The notes: generated by a model from the sequence alone, not told the origin. Shown: positions 47,546 to 59,590, numbered from the stretch's first letter. The stretch: DNA of 64,000 nucleotides from Latilactobacillus graminis DSM 20719 (GCF_001436415.1 NZ_AYZB01000001.1:78086-142085); one strand, 5' to 3'. A program made the numbers and translations.

Positions 47546-48196
47546 CTACAGAACAATAACATCTTGACTCATCCCACGTACCTGTTCAATTTGTTCCGGA
47601 TACGGTTTATCAATTAGTTCAATTTTATACAAGAAACGATCAGGTACTTTAACTGAGATACGCTTATCCCGATAATTCTCGCCAAAAATACGATCCAAAG
47701 CAGTCCCAATCGCTTGCTCAGATTCAACAAAAATTAAAGGTAACGGTCCATCGGTCTTGATCTTAATACCATTAAAATCTACTTGCCGAATTTCAATAGT
47801 TCCACCACCAATTGAACAGCCCCAAATGGTTAATTCTTTTTCACGATTAATTAGTGTTAATTCCGCTGTATTAGGATGATTAACTGGGCTTTTACCGGGT
47901 TCTTCAATGAAGACCACGTCAATGCCTTGTCGCCGCGCTAAATCCACTGCCATTGGCACTCGCTTGTCAGCAGGATCGAAGCCTAGTACGCCACTAATAA
48001 TAGCATAATCAGTCCCATGACCTTGATGCGTTTGTGCAAAAGACTCATAATAACGGACAATGATTTTACTAATTGATGTATGAAAAAGTCGATTAGCCAC
48101 GTGCCCAATAGCAACTGCACCAGCAGTATGTGAACTTGATGGACCAATCATAATTGGTCCAATAATATCAAAAACACTGCGATATTGATTTGGCAT
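47546..48196 (-). CDS. sdaAB: L-serine dehydratase, beta subunit
   Basis: The 216-residue partner subunit starts with the conserved FDIIGPIMIGPSSSHTAGA block. A C-terminal ACT-like region follows from about residue 148. Together with SdaAA it forms the oxygen-labile enzyme. It is the first gene of the operon. GGAGAC precedes the ATG. Confidence 0.95.
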   Translation of the reverse strand: MPNQYRSVFDIIGPIMIGPSSSHTAGAVAIGHVANRLFHTSISKIIVRYYESFAQTHQGHGTDYAIISGVLGFDPADKRVPMAVDLARRQGIDVVFIEEPGKSPVNHPNTAELTLINREKELTIWGCSIGGGTIEIRQVDFNGIKIKTDGPLPLIFVESEQAIGTALDRIFGENYRDKRISVKVPDRFLYKIELIDKPYPEQIEQVRGMSQDVIVL

Positions 48197-48487
48197 GTCT
48201 CCGCCTACTTTCTAAGATAGCATTAATAAATGTCTTATTTATCGAAATAAATCACAATTTCTATGTCTGTACTATAACACAAAATAAATTAAGCTTCATG
48301 ATATTCTAATAAGCAATTCTGGAATAAAATGAGAAACTTCTTAGACTTATTTTCATCATATTTATCGGCAATTATCGCCCTTTTAAATCGGTTAATTCCA
48401 CCATTACATTTCATTTATTGGCGCGTTTTTAAATCAAAACATTCAGTTTTTTTGTTCTACAACACACCCTTTAAAAAGTATCTATCT

Positions 48488-48516
48488 TTGCGTCTATATC
48501 CATTAACCTCTATAAT
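48488..48516 (+). promoter_or_regulatory. Promoter of the NmrA-like gene
   Basis: TTGCGT and TATAAT are 17 bases apart, about 35 bases before the start codon. The rest of the 354-base gap to sdaAB shows no gene. Confidence 0.75.
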
Positions 48517-48550
48517 AAGTAGTACATACAATTATCTTGGAGGTCTTAAT

Positions 48551-49192
48551 ATGCATATTTTTGTTATTGGTGCTCACGGTAATGTCGGTCAACTTTTAAT
48601 TAGCCAACTTGTTGCTGCTGGCCACAATGTAACCGCCGGAATTCGTGCCGAACGTCAGGCGAATGAACTTTCTCAACTCGGTGCTACACCGGTATTATTC
48701 GATCTAACCAAACAACCTAGGGACTTAGCACCATTATTTGCCAACCATGATGCAATCGTCTTTACAGCTGGTTCTGGCGGTAAAACAGGCGACGATCAAA
48801 CACTGTTGGTTGATCTCGATGGCGCCGTTAAGAGCATGGCAGCCGCTAAAATAGCTGGAGTAAACCGCTATATCATGGTCAGTGCCCTCTTTGTTGAGGA
48901 CCGTACTAAATGGCCGGAGAGCATTAAGCCTTATTACGCAGCCAAATACTATGCTGATCACTGGTTAGAATTCTCCGGTTTAGATTGGACCATCTTGCGT
49001 CCTGGGACACTTACAAACGACGAAGCTACTGGTCTAGTGACAATGCAACCATCTGGTGGGCAAGTTGCACGTGCTGATGTCGCTGCGATGATTCGTACCG
49101 TCTTAGAACACCCAACCGAAACAATCCACAAGAAATTCTCGTTTGTTAACGGCGACTTGCCTTTAATAGACGCCATCAAAAAAGCAGACTAA
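48551..49192 (+). CDS. NAD(P)-binding NmrA/SDR-like protein
   Basis: The 213-residue protein has the nucleotide-binding loop GAHGNVGQLL at the N-terminus and a YAAKYYAD block resembling the SDR YxxxK motif. It matches YhfK-type atypical short-chain reductases of unknown substrate. The ATG at 48551 follows GGAGG; the longer frame upstream runs through the promoter. Its last codons (KKAD) are also part of a terminator shared with the convergent gene. Confidence 0.88.
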   Translation: MHIFVIGAHGNVGQLLISQLVAAGHNVTAGIRAERQANELSQLGATPVLFDLTKQPRDLAPLFANHDAIVFTAGSGGKTGDDQTLLVDLDGAVKSMAAAKIAGVNRYIMVSALFVEDRTKWPESIKPYYAAKYYADHWLEFSGLDWTILRPGTLTNDEATGLVTMQPSGGQVARADVAAMIRTVLEHPTETIHKKFSFVNGDLPLIDAIKKAD

Positions 49193-49208
49193 ATTAGTCT
49201 GCTTTTTT
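49178..49208. terminator. Bidirectional terminator embedded in two stop-codon regions
   Basis: GCAGACTAA and TTAGTCTGC are flanked by six A and six T. The arms contain the last codons of both convergent genes, which therefore both end Lys-Lys-Ala-Asp-stop. Confidence 0.93.
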
Positions 49209-49814
49209 CTTAGTCTTTTTTTTAGTCGTTGCTTTTTTGGTAGCTGTCTTTTTAACTGTTGTCTTCTTGGCAGGCGCTTTTTTCTTCGTCGTTGCCTTTT
49301 TCTTAGGTGCGGCTTTCTTCTTAGCGGGTGCCTTCTTTTCGACTGGTTCTTCTTTAGGCGCCTGTGAACCGATTACGACGGCTTCCAAGTCCTTTGTTAA
49401 TAAGTCGGCAATCTTCGTCCAATTAGCAGCTGCCGCTTCTTCAAACGAAGCTACCGTCCCAATCAAGTCAATCCGCATGTTCGAGCGATTAATGAGTGGT
49501 GATGTCACGTATAAATAAAGATTCACCTCTGCTTGGTCGTCGAGTTCAAAAAATTGATTTACTTTTTTAATGTATTGTAATGGCAGATTCACAATCCCCG
49601 TTTCCAATGTCACTTTAACGGGTTCGCCAGCATATTCTGTCAGCACCGAAAAAGAGGCCAAAGCTTGCTTTTCAATGGCTTTATCAATAGCGGGTTTTAA
49701 CTGCGCCAAAATCCCGTCCGCCACAAAAGGATCTGGCGTGGGGAGCTCGTATTCATCCGTTAAATAGGTTTGATCTTGAATTTGATTGATAAATGCTTGT
49801 ACTTCTATCTTCAT
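49194..49814 (-). CDS. Protein with histone H1-like lysine-rich tail, unknown function
   Basis: The 206-residue protein has a folded acidic N-terminal part (about 1-155). A C-terminal tail of about 48 residues follows, made of Lys, Ala and Thr repeats (KKAPAKK, KKATTKK), like histone H1 or HU tails. The tail suggests nucleic acid or polyanion binding. The N-terminal part resembles DUF5776-free hypothetical proteins of lactobacilli only loosely, and no family is assigned. The ATG follows a GACGAG-type site. Confidence 0.75.
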   Translation of the reverse strand: MKIEVQAFINQIQDQTYLTDEYELPTPDPFVADGILAQLKPAIDKAIEKQALASFSVLTEYAGEPVKVTLETGIVNLPLQYIKKVNQFFELDDQAEVNLYLYVTSPLINRSNMRIDLIGTVASFEEAAAANWTKIADLLTKDLEAVVIGSQAPKEEPVEKKAPAKKKAAPKKKATTKKKAPAKKTTVKKTATKKATTKKKTKKKAD

Positions 49815-49870
49815 CTCGTCAGTCCTTTTTTAAATCTCTACATATCATAGCTTATTTAGGGTTAAAATAC

Positions 49871-49898
49871 AAAAAACATCCCACTTAGGTGAGATGTT
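49871..49898 (-). terminator. Terminator of the NlpC/P60 gene
   Basis: ACATCTCACC pairs with GTGGGATGT (one wobble) and is followed by T on the minus strand. Confidence 0.85.
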
Positions 49899-49914
49899 CG
49901 TTTAATTGCAATCA

Positions 49915-51117
49915 TTAAAAGACACGGCGTGCAAAACTTGGTGCATAGTATTGCATTGAACCGATCTTAACGTTTTCGCCAGGTTGTGGGGCATGAATAT
50001 ATTGACCGCCACCAATGTATAGCGCAACATGGTATGAACTCCCTTGTGAACCCCAGAATAATAAATCCCCAGGTTGCAAGTTACTTAATGAAACAGCATA
50101 ACCGGCACTTTCTTGAGGGACTGTCCAACCACCGATACTCTTACCAGCAGCATTTCTGAAGACATAGTCCATTAAACCAGAACAGTCAAAACTACTTGGA
50201 CCATGGGCACCCCAAACGTAAGGTTTACCAATTTGAGCCATCGCCAAATTAATAACGGCTTGCGCATTACCAGTCGTTGCTGCAGGTGCAGTTGGAGCTG
50301 GTGTTGGAGTCGTTACAACTGGTGCTTTTTGCGCTGGTGCTGGTGTTGTTTCTTGAACAGGAGCTGATGATTCTTGAGTAGCTGGTTGTTGTGTTTGAGT
50401 TGTACTTTCTGCTTGAGCAGGCGCACTACTTTCTTCTACAGCTGGTGTACTTTCTTTTGTGGCAGGCGTTTCAACTGGTGTTGTCTCATTTTCTGCGACA
50501 GGCGCTGGTGTTGTTTCAACAGGAGTCGTTGTTGCAGGTTGTGCTGGTGCTACAGGTTTTGCAACGGGCGCTGGTGTGGCTTCAATCTTACCATCACCGG
50601 TAAAACGAGCTGGTACCCAGCCGCCATTTTCAAGTTGATACCATTCTTCGCCAGAAACAGTTTCTGTTTTCACAACGTTGACGGTTTGACCATAACCTAA
50701 GTATTGGCCTGTTGGGGCTGTATAAGTTGCTGTTGACCAAACAGTTGTTGCGCCACCGGCATAGGCAATCCGAGCTGTCTTTTGAGCAGCAGGTGCTTCT
50801 GTTGCTGGTGTTGTTTCAGCTGGTGTGGCGTCACCTATTGTTAAGTAACGTTCAGGTACCCATTCACCGTTCCCAATTCGGTACCAAGTTTCAGCACCAA
50901 TTTTTTGTGATGCCAAAAGATTGACTGATTGGCCCTTAAAGATGTATCGTTTAGCAGTTTGACCAGTTGTTGGACTTGTCCAAACAGTTGTTGCACCATC
51001 TGCGTAGTTGACGGTGGCTGTCGTTGCTGCTTGGACTTGCCCTGCACTCAATAAACCGATCCCAGCTGCCCCTAAAATTCCAGAACTCAATGCAATCAAA
51101 CTCTTTGTGTTGTTCAT
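49915..51117 (-). CDS. Secreted NlpC/P60 endopeptidase with two SH3-like repeats
   Basis: The 400-residue precursor has a signal peptide cut after about residue 30 (GQVQA). Two SH3-like repeats share NYADGATTVW/YAGGATTVW and WVPERY/WVPARF. A long Pro/Thr/Glu/Ala-rich linker follows (about 195-290), then an NlpC/P60 domain. The catalytic cysteine is in FDCSGLMDYV, with histidines in YHVALYIGG and YIHAPQ. It would cleave peptide bonds of peptidoglycan. The ATG at 51117 follows AGGAGA; a longer frame from 51165 is less likely. Confidence 0.93.
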   Translation of the reverse strand: MNNTKSLIALSSGILGAAGIGLLSAGQVQAATTATVNYADGATTVWTSPTTGQTAKRYIFKGQSVNLLASQKIGAETWYRIGNGEWVPERYLTIGDATPAETTPATEAPAAQKTARIAYAGGATTVWSTATYTAPTGQYLGYGQTVNVVKTETVSGEEWYQLENGGWVPARFTGDGKIEATPAPVAKPVAPAQPATTTPVETTPAPVAENETTPVETPATKESTPAVEESSAPAQAESTTQTQQPATQESSAPVQETTPAPAQKAPVVTTPTPAPTAPAATTGNAQAVINLAMAQIGKPYVWGAHGPSSFDCSGLMDYVFRNAAGKSIGGWTVPQESAGYAVSLSNLQPGDLLFWGSQGSSYHVALYIGGGQYIHAPQPGENVKIGSMQYYAPSFARRVF

Positions 51118-51278
51118 TAAACTGTCTCCTGTCGATAAATTTTTTATTTGTGTTTTCTTAATCATCGTAATTAATTCATAACTAACTTTGTAAAAATTTA
51201 ATTTCTAAGAGTAATTTTATCACATACCAGACTAAACATTCAAGTAAACGCTATAAACAAAAGGGTAAAATAGTAACT

Positions 51279-51322
51279 AAAAAAGTGTCATCACACATTT
51301 TTTGTGCAATGACACTTTTTTT
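51279..51322. terminator. Terminator after the flavoprotein reductase gene
   Basis: AAAAAAGTGTCAT and ATGACACTTTTTT form an almost perfect stem, usable in both directions. Confidence 0.9.
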
Positions 51323-51324
51323 AA

Positions 51325-52659
51325 TTAGTGTGCCACGTTGCCAGCTACATTGAGTGCATCCCATGTTCTGGCAAATGGTGGTGCATAAACCAGATCGAGT
51401 AATCCGAGTTGTTCAGTAGTCATCTTAGCTTGGATCGCAGTCGCTAGTACATCAACACGCAACACCGCGTCTTTTTGACCAACCACTTGTCCGCCAATTA
51501 AGATATGCTCTGCTTTGGTGTAAATCAGTTTAATCGTCAAATCTGATTGGCCGGGATAATAACTCGTTTGGTTCTTGTCGTGGATTAAAACCGTACTGAA
51601 ATCAATACCAGCCGCCGCTGCTTCTTTTTCCGTTAGTCCGGTTCGGCCCGCTTCTAGCGTGATTAACTTCACACCAGCAGAATTCAACATTCCCGGCAAT
51701 TGCGCCGCTTGACCACCTAAGTTTGCACCGACAATCCGGCCTAATTTATTGGCCCCCGTTGCAAGCGCTGAATACATTGGTTGGTTCGTCACGCTATTGA
51801 TAACCGTTGCATTATCGCCAGCCGCATAGACATTTTCAATCGATGTCCGGCCCGCTTGATCGACAATAATCGCACCGTTTCTCAACTTCTTCAATCGATC
51901 ATCCGTGATGAATTGCGTATTAGGCCGAATCCCAGCTGCTACAATCACCAAGTCTGTTGCATATTGCCCTTTATCAGTCACAATCCCGGTCACCTGGTCA
52001 GTTCCTTCTAAGGCTTGTACAGCTTCTGATAAGTGTAATTCAATTCCGTTATCACGTAAGTCATCCGCGAACATGTCCGTTAGTTCTGGATCAAAGGCCA
52101 GCGGCAACACACGATCTTCAAGTTGAATCACACGGACTTGTTTACCTAGCTGATGGAACTCTTCGGCGATTTCTAAGCCGATAAAGCCCGCACCAATCAC
52201 CGTTACTGACTGAATCTGATCATCTTGCCCTAATGCGCGTAATATTTGACCATCCGCCATCGTCCGTAGATGATAGACGTTTTTTAGATCAACATTTTTA
52301 ATCGGTGGCATCACGGCTGTGGCCCCCGTTGCTAACATTAATTGATCATAAGATTCTGTGCGATCTTGATTGGTTTTCAAATCCCGAACCACGATTGTTT
52401 GTGCATCAAAGTCAACTGAAAGTACTTCGTGTTCAAGCGCAATATCAATACCCTGTTGTGCGAATTTTTCAGGTGTCCGGGCAATCATTTGGTTGGGATC
52501 TTCGAAGTGCTCGCCAACAAAATAAGGTAACCCACAAGCCCCAAAGGACACATAGTCCCGTTTTTCGTATAACGTAATGTCTAAATCTGGATTCGTTCTT
52601 TTTGCTTTCGCAGCCGCACTGGTTCCCGCAGCTGTGGCACCGATAATAATCGTTCGCAT
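51325..52659 (-). CDS. FAD-dependent disulfide reductase/NADH oxidase family
   Basis: The 444-residue flavoprotein has GATAAGTSAA near the N-terminus for FAD, the redox cysteine C42 in SFGACGLPYF, and VIGAGFIGLE for NAD(P)H. This is the CoA-disulfide reductase/NADH oxidase group, where substrate choice between disulfide, O2 and peroxide is not readable from sequence. It sits directly after a cystine transporter, which hints at thiol/disulfide metabolism. The ATG at 52659 follows GGAGGG; an ATG at 52674 overlaps that site. Confidence 0.9.
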   Translation of the reverse strand: MRTIIIGATAAGTSAAAKAKRTNPDLDITLYEKRDYVSFGACGLPYFVGEHFEDPNQMIARTPEKFAQQGIDIALEHEVLSVDFDAQTIVVRDLKTNQDRTESYDQLMLATGATAVMPPIKNVDLKNVYHLRTMADGQILRALGQDDQIQSVTVIGAGFIGLEIAEEFHQLGKQVRVIQLEDRVLPLAFDPELTDMFADDLRDNGIELHLSEAVQALEGTDQVTGIVTDKGQYATDLVIVAAGIRPNTQFITDDRLKKLRNGAIIVDQAGRTSIENVYAAGDNATVINSVTNQPMYSALATGANKLGRIVGANLGGQAAQLPGMLNSAGVKLITLEAGRTGLTEKEAAAAGIDFSTVLIHDKNQTSYYPGQSDLTIKLIYTKAEHILIGGQVVGQKDAVLRVDVLATAIQAKMTTEQLGLLDLVYAPPFARTWDALNVAGNVAH

Positions 52660-52683
52660 CGCTAAACCCTCCATTTTTTGAAA

Positions 52684-54081
52684 TTAAGCCATTTCGTCTG
52701 AATCTTCCGTCAAACTCATATCATTAAACTTATTCTTATCGAGTTTACCTAATAAGTGGGCCGATAGGACACCAGCCGTCATTGAGCCATCAACATTCAA
52801 GGCTGTCCGGCCCATATCGATTAATGGCTCAACTGAGATTAATAGTCCTGCTAAACCGACTGGCAAGTTCATTGAAGAAAGCACGATTAAAGCGGCAAAT
52901 GTTGCGCCACCCCCGACACCGGCAACCCCAAAGGAACTGATTGCAACAATCAAGATTAGTTTAACCAAGAAACCGATGCTCCAAGGATTAATCCCAACGG
53001 TTGGAGCAATCATCACGGCTAACATGGCTGGATAAACACCCGCACAGCCGTTTTGCCCGATTGAAGCGCCAAATGAAGCTGATAAGTTAGCAATCCCATC
53101 TTCAACGCCTAAGCGTTTTGTCTGGGTTTCAATGTTCATTGGAATTGACCCCGCACTTGTTCGAGAAGTGAACGCAAAGATTAAGGTTGGAATGACCTTT
53201 TTGATGTAGTTAATTGGATTTAAGCCTGTCAATGTAATTAATAGGAAATGAATCAAGAACATGATGATCAGTGCCACGTAAGAGGCAATCACGAACTCAC
53301 CCAGACTGAGAATCCCTTTGACGTTTGTTTGCGCTACGGTCGTTGTCATTAAGGCTAATACCCCATAAGGTGTCATCCGTAAAATTAAGGTGACCATGCG
53401 CATGATAACCGCGTATAAGGCGTTAACAATTTTATTGAACATTTCTGCTTGTTCCGGCTTTTTACGTCGTAATTGTAATGCGGCGACCCCTAAAAAGGCT
53501 GAGAAAATAACAACAGCCAATGTTGATGTGGGACGTGACCCCGTCATATCCATGAATGGATTTTCAGGAATGAAGCTGACGATTTTTTCCGGAACGGTCT
53601 GTTCTTGAACATCGCCTAACTTCGTTTGTAATTCTTTTGAGCGAGCTTTTTCAACTTGACCTGATTGGATATCACTTGCGTTTAATCCAAAAACATTAGC
53701 CGTTGTCGAACCGACTGTCGCCGCGATTAATGTTGTAAAAATTAAAATCCCAATAACCAAGCCAGCCATCTTGCCTAGACCCTTAGACGATTCTAAATTG
53801 GTGATGGCTTGAATAATTGAAACCATTACTAATGGCATAACGATCATCTTTAAGAACGACACATAGCCATTCCCAACAATCCCAATCCAATCAGCAGTTT
53901 GTTTAACAACCGTTGAATCTGCCTTAAAGATAATTTGTAGCAGTGCACCAAATAAAATACCAACGCCCAGTGCCGTGAAAACACGGCGACTAAACTTAAC
54001 GTGAATCCGGGCCATCTTGTTTAAAACAAATAACATGATGAGCATAATCACGATGTTGATTATTACATATGTAATTGTCAT
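52684..54081 (-). CDS. tcyP: L-cystine/dicarboxylate-type sodium symporter (TcyP-like)
   Basis: The 465-residue transporter has about eight to ten membrane segments. It has the DAACS family features SRTSAGSIPMN and GQNGCAGVYPAMLA, the latter typical of TcyP cystine symporters. It would import cystine. The ATG at 54081 is chosen over one at 54099 because the GGGG stretch just upstream can act as a ribosome binding site. It precedes the disulfide reductase gene by about 25 bases. Confidence 0.9.
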   Translation of the reverse strand: MTITYVIINIVIMLIMLFVLNKMARIHVKFSRRVFTALGVGILFGALLQIIFKADSTVVKQTADWIGIVGNGYVSFLKMIVMPLVMVSIIQAITNLESSKGLGKMAGLVIGILIFTTLIAATVGSTTANVFGLNASDIQSGQVEKARSKELQTKLGDVQEQTVPEKIVSFIPENPFMDMTGSRPTSTLAVVIFSAFLGVAALQLRRKKPEQAEMFNKIVNALYAVIMRMVTLILRMTPYGVLALMTTTVAQTNVKGILSLGEFVIASYVALIIMFLIHFLLITLTGLNPINYIKKVIPTLIFAFTSRTSAGSIPMNIETQTKRLGVEDGIANLSASFGASIGQNGCAGVYPAMLAVMIAPTVGINPWSIGFLVKLILIVAISSFGVAGVGGGATFAALIVLSSMNLPVGLAGLLISVEPLIDMGRTALNVDGSMTAGVLSAHLLGKLDKNKFNDMSLTEDSDEMA

Positions 54082-54249
54082 CTCTCTACCCCATTCCATT
54101 TTTAATACTTACATATTGTAAACGATAGTGCTTATTTTTGCATTAGATAGGTCCTATTTCTCATAATTTATTTCAAAATCGCTAATAATCAGTTCCAAAT
54201 TACCGGCTTACTTTCAGAAAAGAGCAATGCAAATCATGTTGCTTTCAAT

Positions 54250-54287
54250 AAAAAGACAGCGACAAATTAATTTGTCGCTGTCTTTTT
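54250..54287. terminator. Terminator after the second GH1 gene
   Basis: AAAAAGACAGCGACAAA pairs perfectly with its inverted copy. Confidence 0.93.
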
Positions 54288-54293
54288 ACATTA

Positions 54294-57067
<2,774 letters not shown>

Positions 57068-57117
57068 GTGTTTAACTTCCTTTCGTTAGATGGTCATGGC
57101 AATTGATCAACATCGCC

Positions 57118-57137
57118 ATTATAGAATGCGCTTCCAT
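57118..57137 (-). promoter_or_regulatory. celB promoter -10 with overlapping cre site
   Basis: On the minus strand ATGGAAGCGCATTCT (57137-57123) fits the cre form WTGNAANCGNWNNCW at every position. It touches TATAAT (57123-57118). CcpA binding should repress the celB-GH1 operon. No good -35 is visible. Confidence 0.75.
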
Positions 57138-57247
57138 AACTGAAGTATAACGCACCTCTTTTTAATCCGACTAGTCCTTGGCTAAAATAAACACATACAC
57201 CACTGATTGAGATTTATTTCTTAAAAAAAACATTTTCCAAATAAAAT

Positions 57248-57982
57248 CTAATTAGCGCAGGCAATCCGGTGAGCTAGTAATTCCAAAATATAAATCACTG
57301 GTAGCTGCGTCGTATTATTTAAAGAACCATTCTTTTCTTCAGGCATATAATACGGAATCACAATATCTGCTAACCGCGCCAGAGTCGAATGGGTACTATT
57401 GGTAATCGCCAATACCTTGCCATTTCCCAATCGATATTGTTCAACTTGTGTCAGCACTTCCGGCGTTTCACCCGATACCGATAACACCACTAATAAGGTA
57501 TTGGCGACGCCTGTTTGCTGCATCCCCATCGGTGTAAATGGGTCATTGATGCTCAGCGAAAAAATGCCAACGTTAGCCAGATATCTTGAGCCATACTGTG
57601 CCAGGGCACCGCTAGTTCCAATGCCAAAGAAAAAAACGGCTTGGGACTCTAAAATTAGCGCTGTTGCTTGCGATAAAAGCTTTCTGAATGTTTCATTATT
57701 CGTTTTATCCAAAAACTCGGTGATTGGTAATATGACATCATATTCAGGCATCGATGTCTTTTTCTGTGCCAACCGCTCTTGTTTTAGCATATATTTGAAT
57801 TCCGAAAACCCCTCACAACCTAACTTTTCACAAAAGCGCGAGATTGTTGACGTCGATACATGCGCTTGAGTCGCTAATTGACGAATCGTCATTTTTTCAA
57901 CCTGCGCGCGATGATTTAAAACATACTTTAAGACTGATAAGTCTAATGTATTTAACCGCTGGATTTTTTCGAGTTCAAACAT
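57248..57982 (-). CDS. MurR/RpiR-family regulator
   Basis: The 244-residue protein has an N-terminal helix-turn-helix of the RpiR type (about 1-77, VSTSTISRFCEKLG). A C-terminal SIS sugar-phosphate-binding domain follows (about 105-240, FFFGIGTSGALAQ). It likely controls the celB-GH1 operon downstream in response to a sugar phosphate. GGGGTGG precedes the ATG. It is separated from celB by about 180 bases containing a promoter. Confidence 0.92.
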   Translation of the reverse strand: MFELEKIQRLNTLDLSVLKYVLNHRAQVEKMTIRQLATQAHVSTSTISRFCEKLGCEGFSEFKYMLKQERLAQKKTSMPEYDVILPITEFLDKTNNETFRKLLSQATALILESQAVFFFGIGTSGALAQYGSRYLANVGIFSLSINDPFTPMGMQQTGVANTLLVVLSVSGETPEVLTQVEQYRLGNGKVLAITNSTHSTLARLADIVIPYYMPEEKNGSLNNTTQLPVIYILELLAHRIACAN

Positions 57983-58047
57983 TTACTAACCACCCCTTTA
58001 ATACCATTCTATCAATCTTTACAGATTATAGCGCCTTTTAAGGGATT

Positions 58048-58080
58048 AAAAAAAGGATTCGCTGATTGCCAATCCTTTTT
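58048..58080 (-). terminator. Terminator of the GH4 gene
   Basis: AAAAAGGATTGGCAA pairs partly with its inverted copy around a loop, followed by seven T on the minus strand. Confidence 0.82.
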
Positions 58081-58086
58081 AGGTTA

Positions 58087-59460
58087 CTACATCTTTCGAA
58101 CTATTTCGTCTTTAACTGTTATGCCTTCTTTTTCCAGCCGTGTAATAGTGTTCGCAAATTGTGGCAAATAAGCCTTATGTGCAATCAATAGTTCATGCAT
58201 AACGCGGGTTGCAGTTTCTCCAGATGGCACCAGTGGATTGCTAATAAAGGCTTGTAAGGCTGTGCCATAATCGCCCGTTATCGCAGCTTCGATGGTTAAT
58301 AATTCCATTGATTTCATCATTTGTAACCACCCTCGCTCGGCGGTTGGTAAAGGTCCAAATGCAACATTCCGTGCACCAGCTCCACCAACATAGGCCGTCA
58401 CTTCAACCGCACAATCCGCTGGTAAATCAAGGACTGCTCCGTTATTGCGTGTTGAGACTACAATTTCCGTATTCTTATTTGCATAAATTGACGCAATCGT
58501 TTCACAGGCCGCATCTGAATAATAAGCGCCCCCACGTTGTTCAAGCTGCTTAGGTTTGTAATCTAAATGCGGATCTTTATACAGCTCAAACAATTCGTGT
58601 TCAATGGCTTTGACTTGTTGAGCGCGTGTGCCGACAGTCGCATATTCTTTTAAACCATGATTTAACATCTCCTCAAACCGATAGTAATAACGATGATAGC
58701 CACACGGAATCATGTTCATTTGCTGTAACTGTTCCTTATAAAATGGCACATCAAAAATATTCTTGGGTAGTCCGCTACTTTCTTCATACAATTTATCGAT
58801 CAATTGTGGCGTTAAGTCACGGCCTTTTTTATCAGCTACTTGGTGCCAGTGAAAGTGATTAACCCCTGCAAATTTATAGATTAAATCCGCCTGTGGCACA
58901 CCTAACGTTTCAGCCTCCCCCATCTTAGCGACAACCGGCACATTACACAAACCAATCACTTTTTCCCATTGACCGTATCTTAAAACTGCCTCGGTAACCA
59001 TGCCACTTGGGTTAGTAAAATTAATTAACCATGCGTCAGGGCAGAGGCGCTTCATATCTTCAACGATTTCTAAAATAACCGGAATGGTCCGAAATGCTTT
59101 AAACATCCCACCTGCTCCGTTAGTTTCTTGCCCTAATAGCCCATATGAAAACGGAATACGTTCGTCCTTCACCCGTGCATCCAGTTGGCCGACACGAAAT
59201 TGCGTGGTCACAAAATCGGCGTCCTTAAGCGCTTCTTCCCGATTTAAGGTCGTATGAATCTGCACATCATACGGAGTTGCATCCCACATTCGTTGTGCCA
59301 TTTGCCCAACAATCGCCTGCTTCTCAGCCCCCGCTTTAACATCTACTAACCAGATTTCACCAATTGGTAATTCCGCATAGCGCTTAATGAACCCTTCCAT
59401 CAATTCTGGCGTGTAACTACTTCCGCCACCAATCGTTGCAATTTTTACTTTTCCCGTCAT
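58087..59460 (-). CDS. 6-phospho-beta-glucosidase, GH4 (CelF/LicH type)
   Basis: The 457-residue enzyme is a family 4 glycosidase that works through NAD and a divalent metal. The N-terminal dinucleotide loop IGGGSSYTPEL, the NPSGMVTEA block and the metal cysteine/histidine region (GLCNVPV, GVNHFHW) are present. It would cleave 6-phospho-beta-glucosides by oxidation and elimination. It is divergent from a second RpiR regulator. AAAGGAGG precedes the ATG. Confidence 0.94.
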   Translation of the reverse strand: MTGKVKIATIGGGSSYTPELMEGFIKRYAELPIGEIWLVDVKAGAEKQAIVGQMAQRMWDATPYDVQIHTTLNREEALKDADFVTTQFRVGQLDARVKDERIPFSYGLLGQETNGAGGMFKAFRTIPVILEIVEDMKRLCPDAWLINFTNPSGMVTEAVLRYGQWEKVIGLCNVPVVAKMGEAETLGVPQADLIYKFAGVNHFHWHQVADKKGRDLTPQLIDKLYEESSGLPKNIFDVPFYKEQLQQMNMIPCGYHRYYYRFEEMLNHGLKEYATVGTRAQQVKAIEHELFELYKDPHLDYKPKQLEQRGGAYYSDAACETIASIYANKNTEIVVSTRNNGAVLDLPADCAVEVTAYVGGAGARNVAFGPLPTAERGWLQMMKSMELLTIEAAITGDYGTALQAFISNPLVPSGETATRVMHELLIAHKAYLPQFANTITRLEKEGITVKDEIVRKM

Positions 59461-59476
59461 CTGAATGCCTCCTTTG

Positions 59477-59490
59477 ATTTGTTTACAAAT
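59477..59490. promoter_or_regulatory. Candidate RpiR operator, palindromic TTTACAAAT copy
   Basis: ATTTGTTTACAAAT is an inverted repeat just before the GH4 gene. It shares TTTACAAAT with copies at 59591-59599 and 59623-59631. Confidence 0.55.
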
Positions 59491-59590
59491 TAAGCATACC
59501 TAACGCAAACCGCAAACCCCACCTTTATGCCCTCGTTTAAAAGTGAGTTCGCATAAACTGCCGATATTAATGGCCTAAACGCGAATTTAA

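Noticed and set aside
48329..48550. N-terminal extension of the NmrA-like protein
   Set aside because: It runs through a good promoter (48488-48516), and a GGAGG-supported ATG follows at 48551.
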